NCBI GenBank assembly: GCA_013816275.1
Contig: JACDER010000077.1
Coordinates: forward strand, 1-6,855
DNA from: Actinomycetota bacterium
Lineage (GTDB): Bacteria; Actinomycetota; Thermoleophilia; Gaiellales; Gaiellaceae
Reading direction: 5' to 3'
DNA: 6,855 bases
Shown: positions 5,251 through 6,855 of the stretch, in pieces
Layout of the letters: the number at the start of each line of letters is the position of its first letter
Position numbering within the stretch: position 1 is the stretch's first letter
Notes under the pieces: generated by a model
Told to the model about the DNA's origin: nothing
Seen by the model: only the letters and a program-made list of their open reading frames with translations
Databases searched by the model: none
Translations under genes and position numbers: made by a program

Positions 5251-5919
5251 ATGGCCATCCGTACGGGGCAGAAGCTCCTTCGCTTCGACCGAAAGCTCGG
5301 CGTCCGCTTCGTCGCCGGCGCCGATGAAGCGGGGCGCGGCTCGCTTGCCGGCCCGCTGGTGGTGGCAGGTGTTCTGCTCGACTACGGCTGCCTCCGCAAT
5401 CACCGCGTTCGCCCGCTCGGGTTGCTGAACGACTCGAAGCAGGTTGCTCCGGCCGACCGGGAGGAGCTATTCCGCGCCGTGATGGGTTGCGCCGAGCAAG
5501 TTGTGGTTCGCGTGATCTCGTCGGATGCGATCGATCGCAACGGGCTGCACCGCATGAACCTGGCCGGGCTTCGTTCGGCCCTGCAAGCTCTCTCCCCGCC
5601 CGCGGAGATCTGTCTTGTCGACGGGTTCCGGCTTGGCCCGAGCGCTCCCGAACATCGAGCCGTCGTCGACGGCGACGAGCGCAGCGCCGCGATCGCCGCG
5701 GCCTCGATCATCGCCAAGGTCGTGCGCGATCGGGCCATGCGACGAATGGACGCGCTCTACCCGCGGTACGGCTTCGCGTCGCATGTCGGTTACATCACCC
5801 CGGCGCACTCCGCGAAGGTGCGCGAGTACGGCCCCTCCGTCATCCATCGTCGCTCGTTTCAGGCGCTGTGCTACCTGTCCGAAGACGAGGCTCGCGCCCG
5901 CGTCGCGCAAGCCACCTAG
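5251..5919 (+). CDS. rnhB: Ribonuclease HII
   Basis: RNase HII cuts RNA-DNA hybrids and removes single ribonucleotides misincorporated in DNA. The 222-residue protein carries all family motifs: GADEAGRGSLAGPLVVAGVL (23-42), LNDSKQ (59-64), LVDGF (122-126), VVDGDERSAAIAAASIIAKV (138-157), YPRYGFASHVGYITPAH (170-186) and HRRSF (199-203). The four metal-binding acids are predicted as Asp25, Glu26, Asp124 and Asp142. ATG 5251 is preferred because a TATCCT box ends 7 nt upstream. A GTG at 5221 would add ten unconserved residues and place that box inside the gene. The C-terminal dozen residues (SEDEARARVAQAT) are unconserved and are overlapped by yraN. Confidence 0.95.
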   Translation: MAIRTGQKLLRFDRKLGVRFVAGADEAGRGSLAGPLVVAGVLLDYGCLRNHRVRPLGLLNDSKQVAPADREELFRAVMGCAEQVVVRVISSDAIDRNGLHRMNLAGLRSALQALSPPAEICLVDGFRLGPSAPEHRAVVDGDERSAAIAAASIIAKVVRDRAMRRMDALYPRYGFASHVGYITPAHSAKVREYGPSVIHRRSFQALCYLSEDEARARVAQAT

Positions 5920-6248
5920 CAGCCGGCGACGCTGCCGAGCGCCGTGCTCGGCTCTACTACCGGCTCCGTGGCTACAGGATCCTCGCGACGAACGCCCGCG
6001 CAGGACGGAACGAGCTCGATCTCGTCGTCCGCCGCGGCACTCGCCTCGTCTTCTGTGAGGTGAAGATGCGTTCACGACTTGATTTCGGCGATCCGGTGGA
6101 GATGGTCAACGCCGAGAAGCAGCGCCGCGTGCGCCAGGCCGCATCGGTGTGGCTCGCCGCGCACCCTGAGCTCGCGGGGCTCGAGATCACGTTCGACATC
6201 ATCGGCGTGCACGGGAAGCGGATCGAGCGGATCCCGGCCGCCTTCTGA
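5868..6248 (+). CDS. YraN/UPF0102 family protein with PD-(D/E)xK nuclease fold
   Basis: From about residue 20 onward this matches the YraN family: GDAAERRARLYYRLRGYRIL (20-39), NELDLVVRRG (48-57), LVFCEVKMRS (60-69), then VNAEKQRRVRQAASVWLAAH and the closing FDIIGV. The residues E49, D51 and E64-V-K66 are the arrangement expected of a nuclease-fold active site. The biological function of the family is not settled; linkage to rnhB and comM suggests a role in nucleic-acid handling (inference). The start is uncertain. GTG 5868 is the only standard start codon near the conserved region; it gives 126 residues and overlaps rnhB by 52 nt, with no good Shine-Dalgarno. The first 19 residues are Arg-rich and unconserved. 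Its neighbours match the conserved actinobacterial order rnhB-yraN-comM. Confidence 0.88.
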   Translation: MLPVRRRGSRPRRASHLAAGDAAERRARLYYRLRGYRILATNARAGRNELDLVVRRGTRLVFCEVKMRSRLDFGDPVEMVNAEKQRRVRQAASVWLAAHPELAGLEITFDIIGVHGKRIERIPAAF

Positions 6249-6294
6249 TTCGAAGTCGACACAGCCAGGCACAGTCGCGTCGAGATTCTCGCTC

Positions 6295-6300
6295 TACGGT
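6295..6300 (+). promoter_or_regulatory. Putative -10 box of a leaderless comM promoter
   Basis: TACGGT is followed by 6 nt (CGAGAT) and the GTG start at 6307. There is no Shine-Dalgarno and no clear -35. It lies in the 58-nt gap after yraN and repeats the TANNNT-to-start spacing seen at merR, ffh and rnhB. Confidence 0.4.
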
Positions 6301-6306
6301 CGAGAT

Positions 6307-6855
6307 GTGCTCGGACGTGCGACGACCCATGCTCTCGTCGGGCTCGAACCTCGGCGGGTCGAGGTCGAGGCTCACCTGGCGAACGGCCAGCCCAGCTTCA
6401 CGATCGTCGGGCTGGCCGATCGTGCCTGCCAGGAGGCCAAGGAGCGCGTGCGCAGCGGAATCAGCTCGGCTGAGCTCGAATTCCCGAAGGGTCGGGTCGT
6501 CGTCAACCTCGCTCCGGCCGGTCTGCGCAAGGAGGGATCTGCGTTCGACCTCTCGATCGCGCTCGCGATCCTCGCCGCATCGGGGCAGGTAGAGCAAGGC
6601 GTACTGCGTCGGCACGGAGTGGTCGGCGAGCTCGCGCTCGACGGGAGACTGCGACCCGTCCGCGGAGTCCTGGCGGTTGCCGAGGGAGCGAAGAAGCTCG
6701 GGCTCGAACGCATCCTCTGCCCCGCTGAGTCCTCGCCCGAGGCCGCCCTCGCCGGCGTGGAGCCAATCCCTGTCCGTCATCTCGCCGAGGCGGTCGCCTA
6801 TCTGCGCGGTGGAAGCCGTCCGCCGCCGTACGTCACTTCGAACGGCCATCCACGG
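6307..6855 (+). CDS. comM: YifB/ComM-type Mg-chelatase-like AAA+ ATPase (5' part, cut by window edge)
   Basis: The first 183 residues are present and the frame is open at the window end. They form the N-terminal ChlI-like domain with the family signatures ALVGLEPRRVEVEAHLANG (9-27), PSFTIVGLADRACQEAKERV (29-48), FPKGRVVVNLAPAGLRKEGS (59-78), AFDLSIALAILAASG (79-93) and GELALDGRLRPVRGVLAVAE. The Walker A/B ATPase module should lie downstream, outside the window. In naturally transforming bacteria ComM is a hexameric helicase that promotes branch migration during integration of imported DNA; the family is also widespread in bacteria not known to transform. GTG 6307 is chosen because it gives the usual short N-terminus (VLGRATTHALVG). 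dprA commonly follows in actinobacteria, so it is the likely next gene. Confidence 0.94.
   Translation, partial: MLGRATTHALVGLEPRRVEVEAHLANGQPSFTIVGLADRACQEAKERVRSGISSAELEFPKGRVVVNLAPAGLRKEGSAFDLSIALAILAASGQVEQGVLRRHGVVGELALDGRLRPVRGVLAVAEGAKKLGLERILCPAESSPEAALAGVEPIPVRHLAEAVAYLRGGSRPPPYVTSNGHPR

Noticed and set aside
3779..5258. Long minus-strand open frames antisense to lepB and rplS
   Set aside because: Low-complexity Arg/Ala/Pro/Asp-rich translations typical of antisense shadows; no motif and no start signals.
1..6855. CRISPR array, insertion sequence, phage or toxin-antitoxin module
   Set aside because: No regularly spaced direct repeats, transposase motifs or terminal inverted repeats were seen; the region is a conserved housekeeping cluster.

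Overview
The window is a very GC-rich bacterial chromosome segment with short intergenic gaps and frequent GTG/TTG starts. It carries the core block ffh-rpsP-khpA-rimM-trmD-lepB-rplS-rnhB-yraN-comM. The gene content and order match the actinobacterial version of this neighbourhood. Protein details (TrmD C-terminal signature, signal peptidase architecture, bL19 tail) make me lean towards a deep-branching actinobacterium such as Thermoleophilia. That assignment is inference, since no rRNA or taxonomic marker search was possible.

Left edge (1-583, minus strand): the N-terminal part of a MerR-family regulator runs off the window. It is preceded by a textbook MerR promoter: TTGACC, a 19-bp spacer holding a dyad, then TACGCT, with the GTG start 7 nt after the -10 box. 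Immediately upstream on the same strand is a complete dodecin gene with a strong ribosome-binding site. The dodecin lacks the flavin-stacking Trp.

Centre (590-5051, plus strand): ffh (SRP GTPase), rpsP (bS16), khpA (KH RNA-binding protein), rimM (30S maturation factor), trmD (tRNA m1G37 methyltransferase), a J-like/signal peptidase I fusion, and rplS (bL19). Genes up to lepB are separated by no more than 11 nt or overlap, so they look co-transcribed and translationally coupled. The block joins ribosome and tRNA maturation (bS16, RimM, TrmD, bL19, KhpA) to protein export (Ffh delivers to the membrane, LepB cleaves signal peptides). A strong hairpin sits between lepB and rplS, directly before an rplS start that lacks a Shine-Dalgarno.

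Right (5052-6855, plus strand): a 199-nt gap with two dyads, then rnhB (RNase HII), an overlapping yraN (UPF0102 nuclease-fold protein), and the 5' part of comM/yifB (Mg-chelatase-like AAA+), cut by the window end.

The most unusual item is the signal peptidase at 3509-4486. Its cytoplasmic N-terminus resembles a J-domain but has no HPD tripeptide, and it is followed by a complete SPase I catalytic domain between two membrane segments. A second theme is leaderless expression: merR, ffh, rnhB and comM each have a TANNNT box ending 6-8 nt before the start codon and no Shine-Dalgarno. No CRISPR array, tRNA, rRNA, insertion sequence or phage gene was seen, and no gene-free stretch exceeds 300 bases.
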